DNA from: Candidatus Faecivivens stercoripullorum
Lineage (GTDB): Bacteria; Bacillota; Clostridia; Oscillospirales; Ruminococcaceae
DNA: 6,720 bases
Assembly (NCBI GenBank): GCA_018715285.1
Contig: DVLW01000154.1
Coordinates: 1 to 6,720 of the forward strand
Direction: 5' to 3'
Part shown: positions 5,267 to 6,720 of the stretch, in pieces
Layout of the letters: every line of letters starts with the position of its first letter
Numbering within the stretch: the stretch's first letter is position 1
Program-made: the position numbers and the translations under genes
Notes under the pieces: model-generated
Database searches by the model: none
What the model saw: the letters and a program-made list of their open reading frames with translations, nothing else
What the model was told of the DNA's origin: nothing

Positions 5267-6499
5267 TTATTGACTGGTGAGCAGCGAGGCAAGGGAAGAA
5301 CCAATCCAGTCTCCCGCCAGAAGTGCCTGTGCCAGTGTATTTCCATGTCCGCCGACTTCAATCAGCAGCGAACCGGTGGTAAGATTCTGATTGTATTTGC
5401 GGTAATCAAACAGGATGGGACGGGTAAACCCGGGATGGTCATCTTCCATCTGCTGCTGTAAGTCAATCGCAAAGGCAAGGTTTTTCTGCCATTCAGGGTA
5501 ATCCATCGTTCCGTCGTCACATCCCGATATAATCATGACCTGGGCTGCGGTCCCTTCGTCTGTTTCAACAACAGGTGCTGTTACGGTATCGCCTGAGATG
5601 ATGGCATCCCGGTGGATATCCAATACGACTTTGATGTCCGGATACTGGTCAAGGTAGCTCTGAACAGTTTCGGCGGAGCGTTCATAGGAACCGTTATAGG
5701 ACGGATAGTCGTGCTGTGTGGTATCATGAATGACACCGATACCAGCCTGTTGAAGCCGGGCGGCAATGACACTTCCGACCGCAGCCATATTTTTTTCATT
5801 GTCGGTTGTACGGGTAGGCCAGGTGGTATCGTAAGTGTCACCGGTATAGGGCATATAACATTCAGTTGTATGGGTATGCATAATCAGTACTTCCACTTTG
5901 CCGTCAGCATCCAGTGTAAAAGCAGGGTCAGCGGCTTCGGCGTCCAGAACGATCTGATTTCCATAGTCGGTTACGTTCTTGACAAAACTGTTGCCGACCT
6001 GGACATAAACATCGGATGGCGATGCAGTATAGGTTTTGTGTACCAGAACCGCTTCATTTTCCGGCAGGATTTCCGGAGCAGTTTCCTGTTCGGCAGATTC
6101 CAGCAGTTCTTCCAGCTCAGGCAGCGGCTGGGTGGAAGGTTCGTCCGCGGAGGAAACTGTGCTTTCCTGATCGGAGATTGTTTCCGAATTTTGAGACACT
6201 TCGCTTGTGGTATCGCTCGATTCATCGGAATCTGACGGCTGTGCAGCGTCGGTATCCTGCTCATAGATGTTGTCCTGTCCGGAGATGGAGCTGTCTGTCT
6301 GCTGCTGGATGCGTCCCGAAAGCCCAGCTGACAGTTGTATCACCCGGTCAAATCCGGGTGTTTTGGGAAGCAGAAGGACTCCCGCAAGAAATGCCGCCAG
6401 AAAAGCAGTGGGCAGATGTCCGGTTAATCGGCTGGGTGGCGGCAAGGGTGTTTTCCTTCTCCAGAGGACAATGTGTCGGGAAGAACGTCTGTATGCCAT
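5267..6499 (-). CDS. spoIIP: Stage II sporulation protein P (peptidoglycan amidase/endopeptidase)
   Basis: SpoIIP is a membrane-anchored cell-wall hydrolase of the mother cell that works with SpoIID and SpoIIM during engulfment of the forespore. This 410-residue protein has a basic cytosolic start (YRRSSRH, LWRRK), one membrane helix (about 29-45), a long Ser/Thr/Asp/Glu-rich linker (about 65-160) and the SpoIIP catalytic domain (about 195-405). Family motifs are LIMHTHTTECY (205-215, H208/H210), YNGSYERSAETV, VVLDIHRDA (H296), GFTRPILFDYRKYNQNLTTGSLLIEVGGHGNTL (E381) and the C-terminal ALLAGDW. The ATG at 6499 is chosen for AAAGGA at 6513-6508; an in-frame upstream start at 6577 has no such site and would add 26 residues. 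The gpr protease gene, often next to spoIIP, is not here. A sigma-E promoter is expected but I could not place one with confidence. Confidence 0.95.
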   Translation of the reverse strand: MAYRRSSRHIVLWRRKTPLPPPSRLTGHLPTAFLAAFLAGVLLLPKTPGFDRVIQLSAGLSGRIQQQTDSSISGQDNIYEQDTDAAQPSDSDESSDTTSEVSQNSETISDQESTVSSADEPSTQPLPELEELLESAEQETAPEILPENEAVLVHKTYTASPSDVYVQVGNSFVKNVTDYGNQIVLDAEAADPAFTLDADGKVEVLIMHTHTTECYMPYTGDTYDTTWPTRTTDNEKNMAAVGSVIAARLQQAGIGVIHDTTQHDYPSYNGSYERSAETVQSYLDQYPDIKVVLDIHRDAIISGDTVTAPVVETDEGTAAQVMIISGCDDGTMDYPEWQKNLAFAIDLQQQMEDDHPGFTRPILFDYRKYNQNLTTGSLLIEVGGHGNTLAQALLAGDWIGSSLASLLTSQ

Positions 6500-6624
6500 G
6501 ATCAAAATCCTTTCAGTCGGTTGGAAAAAGATTACTGCTTTTTCAGCATACGCAGGAAAGGATTGGTTTATACCCACAGAACAGTAAATAATGGGATGTC
6601 GGACTTTTGCGAGAAATGTCTGTA

Positions 6625-6653
6625 TTGACGATGGGAGTATGTTTTGATATACT
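6625..6653 (+). promoter_or_regulatory. Sigma-A-like promoter for the gene at the right edge
   Basis: TTGACG (6625-6630, 5/6) and TATACT (6648-6653, 5/6) are separated by exactly 17 bp. The promoter points away from spoIIP and lies 35 bp before the GTG of the partial gene. Confidence 0.8.
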
Positions 6654-6687
6654 GGTAAAGTGAAAAAATATACAGGAGGCTTGCAGA

Positions 6688-6720
6688 GTGAAATGGCTTA
6701 GCAGTCTGGGACGGAACGCC
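6688..6720 (+). CDS. Start of an unidentified gene, cut by the window edge
   Basis: An AGGAGG site at 6674-6679 lies 8 nt before a GTG start, and a near-consensus promoter is just upstream. Only 11 codons are present (MKWLSSLGRNA), with no stop. This is too short to assign a function. The nearby ATG at 6693 is in another frame and meets a stop two codons later, which supports the GTG. The gene is divergent from spoIIP. Confidence 0.65.
   Translation, partial: MKWLSSLGRNA

Noticed and set aside
5612..6235. Long open frame of 207 codons on the plus strand across spoIIP
   Set aside because: It is antisense to a clear SpoIIP domain, has no recognisable motifs and no ribosome site.
6341..6360. 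Perfect 7-bp inverted repeat (CACCCGG/CCGGGTG) with TTTT after it on the plus strand
   Set aside because: It lies deep inside spoIIP, no plus-strand transcript is expected there and the T-run is short; probably chance.
6530..6575. Possible sigma-E promoter for spoIIP (minus strand)
   Set aside because: The best -35/-10 combination matches only about 4/7 and 5/8 of the consensus, not enough to report.
6500..6577. Longer spoIIP start at 6577
   Set aside because: No Shine-Dalgarno before it; the ATG at 6499 has AAAGGA 8 nt upstream and gives a typical basic N-terminus before the membrane helix.

Overview
The window looks like a chromosomal segment of an endospore-forming, low-to-mid GC Firmicute of the class Clostridia, probably of the Oscillospirales type. 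The clues are a SpoIIP sporulation hydrolase, a clostridial acidic zinc-ribbon protein directly after elongation factor P, an FMN riboswitch in front of a RibU-type ECF riboflavin transporter, strong AGGAGG-like Shine-Dalgarno sites and sigma-A-like promoters. The taxonomic placement is inferred from gene content and not proven. No mobile element, CRISPR array, tRNA or rRNA was seen.

Layout on the plus strand. Bases 1-555 encode elongation factor P, cut at its first codon. Bases 651-1100 encode a small coiled-coil, acidic, four-cysteine zinc-ribbon protein. Bases 1157-1396 hold an FMN riboswitch followed by an intrinsic terminator, then ribU (1468-2067). A perfect 10-bp inverted repeat after the terminator pairs with the ribU Shine-Dalgarno, so there may be a second, translational layer of control. 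A terminator (2089-2123) ends the ribU unit.

Bases 2214-4969 form a tight four-gene operon preceded by an extended -10 promoter and a leader hairpin. It encodes two tandem, diverged homologues of macrophage migration inhibitory factor (MIF, tautomerase superfamily), then a LytTR-type response regulator and a six-pass GHKL sensor histidine kinase of the AgrC/LytS kind. The spacing (1-19 nt between genes) argues that the MIF-like pair and the two-component system are one functional unit. I know of no described system of this kind, and it is the most interesting item in the window.

On the minus strand, spoIIP (6499-5267) is followed after 20 nt by a small single-pass membrane protein (5246-4953), whose 3' end overlaps the kinase gene by 17 bp. 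A terminator-shaped hairpin on the plus strand lies inside the start of that small gene and probably stops kinase-operon read-through into spoIIP. At the right edge a near-consensus sigma-A promoter (6625-6653) and an AGGAGG site drive a divergent plus-strand gene, of which only the first 11 codons are present.
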